Assembly (NCBI GenBank): GCA_022448365.1
Contig: JAKVCS010000008.1
Location: forward strand, 22,255 to 86,254
Length of the DNA stretch: 64,000 bases
From: Saccharospirillaceae bacterium
GTDB lineage: Bacteria > Pseudomonadota > Gammaproteobacteria > Pseudomonadales > Oceanobacteraceae
Direction of reading: 5' to 3'
The position numbers were made by a program, and so were the translations under genes. Of this stretch, positions 47,643 through 57,315 are shown one piece after another; position 1 is the stretch's first letter; every line of letters begins with the position of its first letter. The notes under the pieces were generated by a model, which saw nothing but the letters and a program-made list of their open reading frames with translations, did no database searches and was not told where the DNA came from.

Positions 47643-48707
47643 ATGACACACTCTTTGTTTCAGCAGTATCCAAAATTGGCAAAAGCTATCCCTGTGATCG
47701 AGTTCGCCGACTTACCAACAGCCGTTGAGTTGTTCGCGGGAGCGGGCAGTGAGATTTCGGTGCCGGAAAATCTGTGGATCAAACGCGATGATCTGACGAA
47801 TAGTCAATATGGCGGCAATAAAGTTCGTAAGCTGGAATTTATTATTGCCGATGCGCAGAAAAAGAATAAGCACAGCATTGTGACTATGGGAGCAACGGGT
47901 ACCAATCATGGTGTTGCTACCGCGACTTTTTGTCAGGCTAATCAGTTGAACAGCAAGATCTATTTGTTCGCACAACCGGTAACCGAAACGGTACTTAAAA
48001 ACCTCAAAGCCATGGTTCGCCACGGAGCCAGACTGCATTACCGTGGTTCTATTCTGAAAACGGCACTGGCTTATTACACCTCCCGTTTTTTGTCACCAGG
48101 CAGCTACCATTTACCAGCCGGTGGTTCGAATATTATGGGTTGCATTGGCTTTGTGAATGCCGCAATGGAGTTAAAACAACAAATTGATAACGGCGAATTA
48201 CCGGAGCCAGACACCATTATTTGCCCGGTGGGCTCCAGTGGCACATTGGCCGGTTTAACGCTGGGCTTTCAACTACTGGGTTTAAAAATTGAGGTGGTGG
48301 GCATTCGTGTCGCACCATCTCATCTCGGGCCTGTTCCAATCTGTACTGCCGAAACTGCACAAAAGTTGATGCAACAAACCTATCGTTTTTTATGCAAAGC
48401 GGATAACCATATTCCGCCATTAACGTTAAATAACGTTAATCTGAGTGATGGTTATTATGGCGGTGGTTATGGGGTCGCCAGTGATGCCGGAGATGTCGCA
48501 AAAACGGCCTTTAAAGCTTCAGGCATTGAGCTGGAATCAACCTACACTGCCAAGGCTGCTGCAGCAGCGCTTGAATGGTGCCGGGCGAATCCACAGCAGA
48601 ATATTCTCTATTGGCATACCTTTAACTCTGTCGAACAGGACAACTCAGCGGTTGATTGCCAACAGCAGCAGCTGCCGCAATCGTTAAAACAACAGATCAG
48701 TAGCTGA
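47643..48707 (+). CDS. PLP-dependent ACC deaminase / D-cysteine desulfhydrase family enzyme
   Basis: 354 residues, PLP fold-type II. The PLP lysine is Lys60 in SQYGGNKVRKLEF, the family hallmark; WIKRDDLT precedes it, and VTMGATGTNHGVATA and CPVGSSGTLAGLTLG bind the phosphate. Family members deaminate 1-aminocyclopropane-1-carboxylate or break D-cysteine to pyruvate, sulfide and ammonia; which applies cannot be told by eye. It is alone, with no obvious operon partner. Confidence 0.85.
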   Translation: MTHSLFQQYPKLAKAIPVIEFADLPTAVELFAGAGSEISVPENLWIKRDDLTNSQYGGNKVRKLEFIIADAQKKNKHSIVTMGATGTNHGVATATFCQANQLNSKIYLFAQPVTETVLKNLKAMVRHGARLHYRGSILKTALAYYTSRFLSPGSYHLPAGGSNIMGCIGFVNAAMELKQQIDNGELPEPDTIICPVGSSGTLAGLTLGFQLLGLKIEVVGIRVAPSHLGPVPICTAETAQKLMQQTYRFLCKADNHIPPLTLNNVNLSDGYYGGGYGVASDAGDVAKTAFKASGIELESTYTAKAAAAALEWCRANPQQNILYWHTFNSVEQDNSAVDCQQQQLPQSLKQQISS

Positions 48708-48802
48708 TCTATCCTGCCTGCCCGGGTAAGCGAATCCGTTATATTCCCCTATCTGTGAGTGTGCAAAAATGTGGTTAACTTTCTCTGCTGGCAGGAAACC
48801 CG

Positions 48803-49966
48803 ATGAAATTAGCACTCACAGAAGAACAACAGCTAATTCAGGACACTGCAAAACACTTTGCTGAAACTGAACTGGTTCCCAATGCGGCGCCGCTGGACGA
48901 ACACCAGCCGGGTAGTCGCGACACTTTTTTATCCAATCTGAATAAACTGGCACAGCTGGGCTTTATGGGCCTGAATGTCGATGCGGAACATGGCGGCAGT
49001 GAAGTCGGTGTGGTGGCCTTCAGTTGCGCGATTACTGAGCTGGCACGTGGCTGTTCTGCTACGGCGGTGACCGTCTCTGTGACCAATATGGTGGCGGAAG
49101 TTATTCAGGCGGTGGGCAGCGATGAACAAAAAGCTTATTACCTGCCAAAAATCTGCGAAGGAATATATCCAGCAGCGGGTTTCTGTTTAACCGAAAACAG
49201 CGCCGGTTCTGATCCGGCGAATATGAAAACCCGAGCCACTCGTGACGGCGATGATTGGCTGATTAGCGGCAATAAACTCTACATCACCAGCGCTGAATAC
49301 GCCGGTTGTTTTGTTGTCTGGGCGGTGACGGATACGGGTGCTAAGCGGGGTAAAGGCATCAGTTGCTTTCTGGTTGAGACCGATAACCCCGGTATCGAAA
49401 TTGCCAGAGCGGAAGAGAAAATGGGCCAGCGTGGTTCGGCCACCAACGAGGTAATTTTCACCAATTGTCGTGTACCGGCCAGCGCGATGTTAGGCCAGGA
49501 GAATCAGGGTTACGCAATTGCTGTGGGTGAGCTAGCAGGCGGCCGTATTGGTGTGGGTTCATTAGCCCTGGGTATCGGGCTGGCGGCCATGGACTATGCC
49601 CGTCACTATTTAGGTGAGCGTGAACAGTTTGGTCAGAAGATTGGTAACTTCCAGGGCCTGCAATGGATGCTGGCAGATCGCTACACCGAACTGGAAGCTG
49701 CGCGACTGTTATTGATGCAGGCAGCCTATTTAAAAGAAAATAAACAGGATTTTGGCTCAGCGGCATCGATGGCAAAAGTCTTCGCCAGTGAAAAAGCCAA
49801 TGACGCCTGTTACAGCGCATTACAAATGATGGGAGGGGCCGGTTATATTCGAGAATATCCGTTAGAGCGCCACGCCCGCGACGTGCGTATTACCAGTATT
49901 TATGAGGGCACCAGTGAGGTTCAGCGGTTGATTATCGCCCGGGATCTGCTGAAAAACGTGCTGTAA
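48803..49966 (+). CDS. Acyl-CoA dehydrogenase
   Basis: 387 residues, the standard length. GFCLTENSAGSDPANMKT and LYITSAEYAG are FAD/substrate-side motifs; MGQRGSATNEVIF and the catalytic Glu368 in IYEGTSEVQRL identify a short/medium-chain type enzyme. It introduces the 2,3 double bond of acyl-CoA in beta-oxidation or amino-acid breakdown. It is 35 bases ahead of a dehydrogenase gene on the same strand, and the pair probably works in one pathway. Confidence 0.93.
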   Translation: MKLALTEEQQLIQDTAKHFAETELVPNAAPLDEHQPGSRDTFLSNLNKLAQLGFMGLNVDAEHGGSEVGVVAFSCAITELARGCSATAVTVSVTNMVAEVIQAVGSDEQKAYYLPKICEGIYPAAGFCLTENSAGSDPANMKTRATRDGDDWLISGNKLYITSAEYAGCFVVWAVTDTGAKRGKGISCFLVETDNPGIEIARAEEKMGQRGSATNEVIFTNCRVPASAMLGQENQGYAIAVGELAGGRIGVGSLALGIGLAAMDYARHYLGEREQFGQKIGNFQGLQWMLADRYTELEAARLLLMQAAYLKENKQDFGSAASMAKVFASEKANDACYSALQMMGGAGYIREYPLERHARDVRITSIYEGTSEVQRLIIARDLLKNVL

Positions 49967-50000
49967 AAACAGACTTAATCAAAAATAAAAAGGTTCAATA

Positions 50001-50777
50001 ATGGAAGCCAATCATAAAGTTGCGATTGTAACCGGCGGCTGTTCGGGTTTAGGTAACGCTACAGTTAACGTATTGCTGAAGGCAAACGTTAAAGTTGCCA
50101 TATTCGATTTAAACGAACAGCAGGGGGCTGCTTTGGTTGAACAATTCGGCGCCGACAAGGTGATGTTCGCCAACGTTGACGTTAGTTGTGCGGAATCTGT
50201 TTCCAGTGCGATGGATGCTGTAATCGAAAAATTCGGTGCGCTGCACATCTGCGTTAACTGCGCTGGCATTGCACCAGCCCAACGTCTGTTAAGCCGTGAA
50301 GGTGAAGCGATGCCACTGGATAACTTCAAGAAAGTGGTTGATATAAACCTGGTCGGCAGCTTTAACGTTGCGCGTTTAGCGGCAGAAAAAATGGCGAAAA
50401 ACGAGCCATCAGGAGAAGCACAGGAACGCGGCATTATTATTAATACGTCATCTGTTGCTGGTTTTGAAGGTCAGGTCGGTCAGTGTGGTTATTCCGCCAG
50501 TAAAGGCGGCATTCTGGGTATTAATCTGCCGATGGCACGCGATCTGGCGCCGTGGGGTATTCGGGTAAATGCGATTGCGCCGGGCATTATGGGGACGCCT
50601 ATGTTGCTGGGTATGCCGGATAATATTCAGCAAGCGTTGGTTAAAGATATCCAGTTCCCGAAGCGTTTAGGCCAGCCGGAAGAGTTTGGTCGTCTGGTGC
50701 TGCATATGGTGGAAAACAGCTACCTGAATGGTGAGACCATACGTTTGGACGGTGCGATTCGTCTGCAGCCAAAATAA
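50001..50777 (+). CDS. Short-chain dehydrogenase, 3-hydroxyacyl-CoA dehydrogenase type II-like
   Basis: 258 residues. NAD-binding TGGCSGLG at residues 11-18, NCAGIAPAQ, the catalytic Ser and Tyr-Lys in INTSSVAGFEGQ and YSASKGG, and the PWGIRVNAIAPGIMGTPML segment characteristic of HSD10-type (type II) 3-hydroxyacyl-CoA dehydrogenases. With the upstream acyl-CoA dehydrogenase it would carry out two oxidations of fatty-acid or isoleucine breakdown. No hydratase or thiolase gene is adjacent. Confidence 0.88.
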   Translation: MEANHKVAIVTGGCSGLGNATVNVLLKANVKVAIFDLNEQQGAALVEQFGADKVMFANVDVSCAESVSSAMDAVIEKFGALHICVNCAGIAPAQRLLSREGEAMPLDNFKKVVDINLVGSFNVARLAAEKMAKNEPSGEAQERGIIINTSSVAGFEGQVGQCGYSASKGGILGINLPMARDLAPWGIRVNAIAPGIMGTPMLLGMPDNIQQALVKDIQFPKRLGQPEEFGRLVLHMVENSYLNGETIRLDGAIRLQPK

Positions 50778-51100
50778 TGATTTCAGGGCCTGTTTATGAT
50801 CATCGATCTCTGCAGAAAATCAGCATAGTCAGTAACTCTTAACTGTGGATGATGACAGGGAAAGTACAGCACGATACTGGAAGACTCATTTTAAACGAAT
50901 AAGTGAGCAAGCCTTGAATAAGGAATATCAGGTTAAGCCATGGTCACCATAACGCTGTGCAAAGATTGGACGAATTCGTCCGCGATCAAGGTCTGGTTTT
51001 CCGGGCAATGTGGCCACGAATCTGACACTTTCATGCTTCCCAATAGTGCCTGGTTTCTCTACCATCACGGCAGTTCAGAATAAAAACAAACAGGTGACAT
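50778..51100. other. Intergenic stretch, no gene seen
   Basis: About 320 bases between the SDR gene and the BASS transporter gene. No convincing open frame, RNA gene or strong terminator was found. It presumably holds the promoter for the transporter. Confidence 0.5.
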
Positions 51101-52018
51101 ATGGGCGAGTTTTATATTGCCAACGAATACTGGTTCTCGGTATTTCAGTTAGTGACTGCCATGGTGGGCATGGGGGCAACCTTAACCTTAAAAGATTTCC
51201 GCGAGTTACTACTGGAGCCGAAAGCCGTTGCCAGCGGCACCGTGATTCAGATGGTGATGGTTCCTCTGATGGCGTTTGCAGTGATTTCTGCTTTTGGTTT
51301 AGCCGGTGGTATCGCGGTTGGTCTGGCATTAATTTCATCGGTACCGGGTGGTTCCACTTCGAATATCTTTACTCACTTTGCTGGGGGTAATATTGCTTTA
51401 TCGGTGGCGATTACCGCAGTGACCACACTGGCCTGTTTGTTCTCCACTCCGATTGTGCTGGATTTGTTAATCAGTGGTTATATGCCGGGTGATTTTCTGA
51501 TGCCAAAAGCACAAATCATGAAAGAGATTGCGCTGACCTTATTAATGCCTCTGGGTATCGGTATGTTGGTGTTGCAGTTCTTACCAAAAATTGCCGAGAA
51601 TTTTTCCAAGTGGTGTATTCGTATTTCACTGGTTGGTTTACTTGGGATTGTTGTGGGTGCGGCCAGCTCCGGGCGCTTGGATCTAAAAGCGTTTGGTTTT
51701 GATAACGTGGCTCTGGTGGTTGGTTTTAGTCTGGCCATTACGTTAGCCAGTTGGCTGATTTCTTCAGGGATCTTGCGCCTTTCGAAACGTGATTCCATTG
51801 CAGTGGATATGGAAGTAGCCGTGCGTAATATCAACTTAGGCCTGATGCTGAAAGCCATTATTTTCCCAGCGGTATTGGGTCAGAAAGACCCGGTAGGCGA
51901 TACTGTATTGTTGGCGTTGCTGTTATACGGCGGTGTGATGTTGTTCATGGCTGGTGCTCTGATTACTGTGCATCGGTTTACCGGGCACAAAATTGCATCA
52001 ACGGCTGTGGTTGATTAG
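51101..52018 (+). CDS. Bile acid:sodium symporter (BASS) family transporter
   Basis: 305 residues with nine or ten membrane helices. MVGMGATLTLKDF at the N-terminus, VPGGSTSNIFTHFAGGNIALSVAITAVTTL in the first crossing region and EVAVRNINLGLMLKA in the second are family signatures. Members import organic anions with Na+; bacterial substrates include pantoate and keto acids. The specific cargo is unknown. Its stop overlaps that of the convergent gene by four bases. Confidence 0.9.
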   Translation: MGEFYIANEYWFSVFQLVTAMVGMGATLTLKDFRELLLEPKAVASGTVIQMVMVPLMAFAVISAFGLAGGIAVGLALISSVPGGSTSNIFTHFAGGNIALSVAITAVTTLACLFSTPIVLDLLISGYMPGDFLMPKAQIMKEIALTLLMPLGIGMLVLQFLPKIAENFSKWCIRISLVGLLGIVVGAASSGRLDLKAFGFDNVALVVGFSLAITLASWLISSGILRLSKRDSIAVDMEVAVRNINLGLMLKAIIFPAVLGQKDPVGDTVLLALLLYGGVMLFMAGALITVHRFTGHKIASTAVVD

Positions 52019-53631
52019 ACGCTGCTTAGTAGCCCTGATGCCGTTTTATTGATTAAGTTATTGCCTGAAAGATAATCCTGCATCAGATTTTCAACACTGG
52101 CAGATTGGTTCTCTTCTGTATCGGTGTTAACAATCGTATCGAAGTTAAAGTCTTCGACAATTTCACGTTGAGACTGCTGCTTTTCGAGCATTGCGCTCAG
52201 CAACTCACCTTGTTCGCTTTCGGTATAGATAATATTACTCGACGCGATATCGAAACGGGTACGACGAAAATCAGAGCCATCTGCGTCAGGTTGTTCCGTA
52301 TAGCTACCTGTTAATGTGAAACTCTGTTCTTGCTGAACGGATGTCTTGCCACGGTCTTGCTGTTGTTGTGTCTGCAGCGATAAGCTGAGATCAAAACGAC
52401 GTTCTTTTAATGCATCATTATCTTTTGGGGGTTGATCATTACGGCTGGAGAAACGGAAATCAAAGTCTGGTAAAGGAAGCAACAGGCGGCTTTGACTCAA
52501 CCCATTGCCGCTTAATGAATTATTCCGTTGTTCGAGTTGTTTTTGTTGTGCAAGGTTCAATTCTGATTGGCTGAACTCGAAGCCGACCGCCAATACATCT
52601 TTCATCATACTTTGCTGCATATCATCAGCCTTGGCCTTCTTAGCACTTTGATCCAACAAATCCAGATAACTTTCGATGGCTTGTTGTTTGCCTTGCTGTT
52701 GATAATTGAATGGGTTGACTTTATCCAGCGTAAACTCAGCATCATTACCATCAAAACTGAAACGAATCTCACGCTTTTCCTCGCTGTTACTGTACTCCAG
52801 TTTTAAATCGGCCTGGCCGCCACCGTCGCCAGTAATTGACAGCTTACTCAGGGTATCGAAGTCTGATAGATTAAGGTCTTTGAGTGACGGCTTGCCTTGA
52901 TTGAAATAGCCGGAAGCAAATCTCTCCAGTTGCTCTGCAAATTGCTGCAGTTGTTTTTGTTCTTCGTCAGTCAGTTCTCCTTCAATATTAAAGCTGACTT
53001 CCGTACGGTTAAAACTGGCAAACTGACCGGGAATACTGGCACTCATCCCATCCGATTCAAACAGTACTGTATCTGGATTTTTACCAATACCGGAAAAGCT
53101 CTGTAGTTGAAACGAGATATTGGCACCGGAGCGAGTGGTGAGACTGAGGTCAAAACTCTGCGTACGACGCTCTTCTGATATCGAAAACTCACTGAAATCG
53201 ACTGGCTGATTCGCGCGGGTTTTGTCGGTGTAATACTGATAGCGACGCATTTCCTGGTCATAGGTGGTCTCGCCACTGTTCAGCAATTCAGCAAAGCGCT
53301 CTCCGGCACCGTTAAATCGATTGTTCTCTTTAATACCGAAGCTGAAGCCATCCAGCTGTTGCTGAAAACCTGCACTGGTACGGGTCTGTTGTTCGGTGTT
53401 GCTGATGGTTGAAGTGCGGACGGCAACTGGCTGATTGAATATCGCTGGGGAGCTTACAGCGCTTGGCTGACCAAGCTGGACTCTTACACCTTCGGTTGTG
53501 ACACCTTTTGCCGGGCTGAGTGACTGGCTGGCAGGGTTTACTTGGATATTGCCGGATTGCAGCTGCGTCAGGGCATCCGTACCCTGACGGGAGAGTACAT
53601 TCGCAGCTGGAAGAAAAGGAGGCACTTTCAT
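52015..53631 (-). CDS. Large Gln-rich protein of unknown function
   Basis: 538 residues from the ATG at 53631, preceded by GGATG; three codons upstream another ATG (53640) is possible. No signal peptide, membrane helix or known motif is seen. The first ~110 residues are low-complexity (Q, S, T, V). The middle has alternating beta-like stretches (RTQSFDLSLTTRSGANISFQLQ; EVSFNIEGELT), which recur three or four times with the shape F.LSL.T or FSFDG, followed by Gln-rich helices. The start resembles flagellar or secreted structural proteins in composition, but I name no function. Confidence 0.6.
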   Translation of the reverse strand: MKVPPFLPAANVLSRQGTDALTQLQSGNIQVNPASQSLSPAKGVTTEGVRVQLGQPSAVSSPAIFNQPVAVRTSTISNTEQQTRTSAGFQQQLDGFSFGIKENNRFNGAGERFAELLNSGETTYDQEMRRYQYYTDKTRANQPVDFSEFSISEERRTQSFDLSLTTRSGANISFQLQSFSGIGKNPDTVLFESDGMSASIPGQFASFNRTEVSFNIEGELTDEEQKQLQQFAEQLERFASGYFNQGKPSLKDLNLSDFDTLSKLSITGDGGGQADLKLEYSNSEEKREIRFSFDGNDAEFTLDKVNPFNYQQQGKQQAIESYLDLLDQSAKKAKADDMQQSMMKDVLAVGFEFSQSELNLAQQKQLEQRNNSLSGNGLSQSRLLLPLPDFDFRFSSRNDQPPKDNDALKERRFDLSLSLQTQQQQDRGKTSVQQEQSFTLTGSYTEQPDADGSDFRRTRFDIASSNIIYTESEQGELLSAMLEKQQSQREIVEDFNFDTIVNTDTEENQSASVENLMQDYLSGNNLINKTASGLLSSV

Positions 53632-53719
53632 TGTAATCATCCATTAAACCCATATTTTCCGGTTATCGGCTGAGTTCAGGATATCTTTATCATTTTGTTA
53701 GTAGTGCTGGAGTTGCATT

Positions 53720-54535
53720 TTATAATGACAACTTCCCCGGCGTAATTTTGGCGATTGCTTTAAACTCTCGTGTCATATGGGCCTGATCACTGAAACCCAG
53801 CTCCACTGCAACGTCGGCTAATGGCATCTGGCTATTTGCCTGAATAAAACGGATGGCCTTACGGATGCGAATAATACGCTGGTAGTTCTTTGCCGTTATC
53901 CCCAAGCGGAGTTTAAACAAACGCTCAATCTGGCGCTGACTCATTCCGATTTTGTCGCTTAATTCGGTGAGCGCTTCGGCGTCATTCAAGGTGGATAATA
54001 TCTGTTGAATAGAATCCGGAGCCCGGCTTTCTGTTATCAGAGCTTGCTCAGCCCATCGATACAATTGTTGTACCCGTTGCCGGTTGCGAATAGCTGCCGA
54101 ATCGTTTCGGCTGCTATTGTCAGATACAGGCCCAGGATCGTGATTAATTTCCTGCTGCAAACGATCGAATAACTCATACAGTTGATACGCGTTGTCATCG
54201 TTGCGTGGTAGCAGGGATAATTCATCATAATGGCGACCAAGAATTTTATACCCCATCGCCGGGTGAAAACGGAAACCGGCCAGAATCGAACCTGGTTTCA
54301 TTACCAGCAGGTCAGTCTGTTTATTAATCGGTAGCATGACCACACCCTGTTGTAAGGCTTCGCCATCCACCACAACATCACCCGCCAGAATCAACGCGAT
54401 ACCGCTACAGGCATCGGCGAGTAGTGTTTTTTCCACAACCTCACTGGCACAAACCGAAGCTGACCAGATTCCCTGAACGACATTGGCCAGTGGCCCTGCA
54501 GGGTGGGATAGCTGCAAATCAAAGGCAGAATTCAC
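53720..54535 (-). CDS. AraC-family transcriptional regulator
   Basis: 271 residues. The C-terminal AraC helix-turn-helix pair (about 175-265) includes LSDKIGMSQRQIERLFKLRLGIT and PLADVAVELGFSDQAHMTREFKAI. The N-terminal half (about 1-130) resembles the sensor region of regulators with a conserved GFRFHPA segment, whose ligand is unknown. It is followed leftward by the Gln-rich gene and preceded, in the same direction, by the AhpD-like gene. Confidence 0.9.
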   Translation of the reverse strand: MNSAFDLQLSHPAGPLANVVQGIWSASVCASEVVEKTLLADACSGIALILAGDVVVDGEALQQGVVMLPINKQTDLLVMKPGSILAGFRFHPAMGYKILGRHYDELSLLPRNDDNAYQLYELFDRLQQEINHDPGPVSDNSSRNDSAAIRNRQRVQQLYRWAEQALITESRAPDSIQQILSTLNDAEALTELSDKIGMSQRQIERLFKLRLGITAKNYQRIIRIRKAIRFIQANSQMPLADVAVELGFSDQAHMTREFKAIAKITPGKLSL

Positions 54536-54637
54536 GGATCGTTATTTCCATGGTTGGCTACGTTAAGTCTTGTCGCTTTTATAACGCAGTAACTGATACT
54601 TTGTAAGCGCTTATCCCTGTATTGGTAACCGTTGCTT

Positions 54638-55096
54638 CTACGATGTGTAAGAACCGACAGCAGGTTTAAAGGTTTTTGCCACCCGGTTCCAGCTGTTGAT
54701 TGCATTAATCGCCAGTGTTAAATCAACCATTGCCTGCTCCCCCAGTGCTGTGCTGACCTCGTTATAGCGCTGATCATCAATCGTCAGACCCGATGTCAGA
54801 TGTTCTGCCCAAGCCAGTGCGACCCGCTCTGTTTCCGTATACATCGGCATGTCCCGCCAGGCGCTTAAACCAATAATACGCTCAGCACTTTCACCCTGCT
54901 GCTGTGCCTGAGTGGAATGCATATCGATACAAAAAGCGCATTGGTTGATCTGCGATACACGAAGTTTCACCAATTCCCAGGTAGTGCCGGGCACCGTTTC
55001 TGAAACACTGAATTGTTGGCGCAGATAGTTTTCCTGTTCCAGCAACAGTTCCATCGCTTTGGCGCTCAGAGCGAAGTAGTTAGCTCGGGTTGTCAT
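54638..55096 (-). CDS. AhpD-like carboxymuconolactone decarboxylase family protein
   Basis: 152 residues from the ATG at 55096 with GAGG ahead; an ATG at 55126 lacks a site. The active motif is C53-A-F-C56 with His60 (NQCAFCIDMHST), as in AhpD-type peroxidase/disulfide proteins. The family acts against peroxides or as a reductant for them. The neighbouring quinone oxidoreductase-like and regulator genes suggest a redox or electrophile stress cluster. Confidence 0.88.
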   Translation of the reverse strand: MTTRANYFALSAKAMELLLEQENYLRQQFSVSETVPGTTWELVKLRVSQINQCAFCIDMHSTQAQQQGESAERIIGLSAWRDMPMYTETERVALAWAEHLTSGLTIDDQRYNEVSTALGEQAMVDLTLAINAINSWNRVAKTFKPAVGSYTS

Positions 55097-55225
55097 AGTG
55101 TATATCCTCGTTTCTCTGTTATTCATCAGTATTTGGATACACAGTACGCGAGACTAAAAACCGGGTATTGAATATTTTCGACCTCCCGGTTTTTCTCTCT
55201 CTTTTTTTATTGCAGAACCATGATA

Positions 55226-56188
55226 TTAATCGATGGTGATAATAATTTTACCGACTGCCCGGGCACTTTCGCTGTGTTTAATAGCATCGTTGGCCTGCGC
55301 TAATGGATATACGGAATCCAGCGTTACCTGAATTTTTCCCGCATCAATCAGTACGCGGATGGCGGTTAAGTCGTCGGCGTTAGGCTGCACCCACATACGG
55401 CTGAAATGAACGCCGGAGTTATCAATGGTCGGCTGATCAATTTCGTCCAGCGTTGATACTACAAAACCACCTGGTTTGGTTATCGCCAGTGCTCGTTCAA
55501 CGACCTGGCCGCCTGTGGTGGTGATAAATACCACATCCGGTTCAGAAACCACGTCATCAAATTCCTGTTGCTGGTAATTAATGACTAGGTCGGCACCCAA
55601 ACGTTTTACGTAGTCCATATTCTTTTCAGAGGTGGTAGCGATCACCCGAGCACCCATGGCTTTAGCAATCTGAATGGCAAATCCACCAACACCACCAGAG
55701 CCTCCGAGAATCAGCACCGTTTGGCCGGGTTTCAGCTGGGCATCATTTTTTAATCCCTGGTAGGCCGTTGTTGCGGCCAGCGGTACGGCGGCACTTTCAT
55801 TCAGCGATAATGTTTTTGGTTTTGCGACAACCAGATTGGCATCGACCGCCAGGTATTGCGCCTGTGTGCCTTGTTGGTCAATTGGCGCAAATACAAATAC
55901 CGGATCACCGTTATTAAATTGTTGTACCTGGCTGCCACAACGGACGATCTCTCCGGCAGCGTCCCAGCCTAATACCAATGGCAGCTGGTGGGCTCCTGAA
56001 TCTGCCATCATGCCGTTACGTACGTGAAAATCCACTGGGTTTACCCCGGCCGCCGCTACCTTAATCAGTACCTGATCCGGTTTTATCTGAGGTATAGCTA
56101 AGTGGCCAATAGTCAGCTCGGTGTCGCTGCTGTAACTGTTAATAAATGCGGCCTTCATTTCAGTGTTATCAGTCATCGTGGTTGTCAT
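55226..56188 (-). CDS. Zinc-free MDR oxidoreductase (quinone oxidoreductase-like)
   Basis: 320 residues. An N-terminal GroES-like domain (AAAGVNPVDFHVRNG) and a Rossmann domain with GGSGGVGGFAIQIAKAMGARVIAT, lacking the zinc-binding cysteines of alcohol dehydrogenases. It likely reduces quinones or enones with NADPH. Divergent from the LysR gene at 56328 and in line with the AhpD-like gene, so a LysR-controlled stress unit is plausible. Confidence 0.88.
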   Translation of the reverse strand: MTTTMTDNTEMKAAFINSYSSDTELTIGHLAIPQIKPDQVLIKVAAAGVNPVDFHVRNGMMADSGAHQLPLVLGWDAAGEIVRCGSQVQQFNNGDPVFVFAPIDQQGTQAQYLAVDANLVVAKPKTLSLNESAAVPLAATTAYQGLKNDAQLKPGQTVLILGGSGGVGGFAIQIAKAMGARVIATTSEKNMDYVKRLGADLVINYQQQEFDDVVSEPDVVFITTTGGQVVERALAITKPGGFVVSTLDEIDQPTIDNSGVHFSRMWVQPNADDLTAIRVLIDAGKIQVTLDSVYPLAQANDAIKHSESARAVGKIIITID

Positions 56189-56327
56189 GAGTTTCCATCC
56201 TTAAAGTAGGTCTTGGTTAAGTGATGGGTTTAGTGTTGATGATAATGATAGATATATCTAATTGATGTTTGATATAAAAAGCATTGATAAATATGATGTG
56301 TTGAAAGTACTGATACCGTTTTCTGAT

Positions 56328-57254
56328 ATGCCGAGAATCGACCTCAACCTGATTGTTATCTTTGATGCCATCATGAAAGAGCAATCCATCACCGCTGCTG
56401 CTGAGCAACTGGCGATGACCCAACCTTCCGTTTCCAACGCTTTGTCGCGTATGCGTCATCAGTGGCGTGATCCGCTTTTTGTAAAAGATGGCAGGGGAGT
56501 AAAGCCAACCCCCTACGCTGAGCAATTATGGCAACAGATCAATAATCCGATTGCAGAGATTCAGCAGGCAATGACGCCAGTGGAATTTGTACCACAACAG
56601 GCGCGCCGTCAGTTTCGAATTGCTTTAACTGATGGCATGTCAGGCATCTTATGGTTGCCGCTGCGACAATATATTGAGCAGCATGCGCCCGGAATCGATA
56701 TTTATGCTGTGCCTTATAAGGCCGACGGAGAGGAGTTGCTACTAGCTGCCAATGTTGATCTGGTGATGGATTATTATCCGGGGCGTAATAAACAGATTCA
56801 CAGCGAATTAGTTTTTGATAATCACTTTGCTTGTATTATGCGGCCGGACCATGAAATGGCGAGCCAGAATCTGACATTAAACCGTTTTATTCAGCAGGAC
56901 CATTTATTGGTGTCTCTATCTGGTGACCCCCAGGGCATGATGGATAGTCTGTTGGCTAAGCAAAATAAACAACGCCGCATTGCTATGACGGTCAACAGTT
57001 TTTCCGGGGCACTGGAAATTTTACGGGAGAGTAATCTGATTGCTGTGATGCCGTATTCGATTGCCTGTCAATCCATTGAGCGCGGCGAGTTGGTTGCGAA
57101 AAGACTACCGTTGTCCATGGTGCCCGCACCTATTTCTATTGCTTGGCATACTCGTCATCAGAGAGATCCAGGATTAGCATGGCTACGGGAAGTATTACGC
57201 GAACTGTTGAGCAATTTGGATAAAGGTTATCAGCAAGCGTTGCAGCATTTATAG
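56328..57254 (+). CDS. LysR-family transcriptional regulator
   Basis: 308 residues from the ATG at 56328, where the usual LysR start (MPRIDLNLIVIFDAIM) falls; earlier in-frame starts (56262) would add a leader unlike the family. Winged helix at 1-65 with AAEQLAMTQPSVSNALSRMR, followed by the two-lobed effector domain. Subgroup looks NodD-like (PRIDLNL). It is divergent from the quinone oxidoreductase gene and probably controls it, as LysR regulators often do. Confidence 0.92.
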   Translation: MPRIDLNLIVIFDAIMKEQSITAAAEQLAMTQPSVSNALSRMRHQWRDPLFVKDGRGVKPTPYAEQLWQQINNPIAEIQQAMTPVEFVPQQARRQFRIALTDGMSGILWLPLRQYIEQHAPGIDIYAVPYKADGEELLLAANVDLVMDYYPGRNKQIHSELVFDNHFACIMRPDHEMASQNLTLNRFIQQDHLLVSLSGDPQGMMDSLLAKQNKQRRIAMTVNSFSGALEILRESNLIAVMPYSIACQSIERGELVAKRLPLSMVPAPISIAWHTRHQRDPGLAWLREVLRELLSNLDKGYQQALQHL

Positions 57255-57315
57255 CCGATTTTACGAGTTTTTACCGGTATTAAATGCCCTCCCGTTAACA
57301 CGAGAGGGCAACGAA

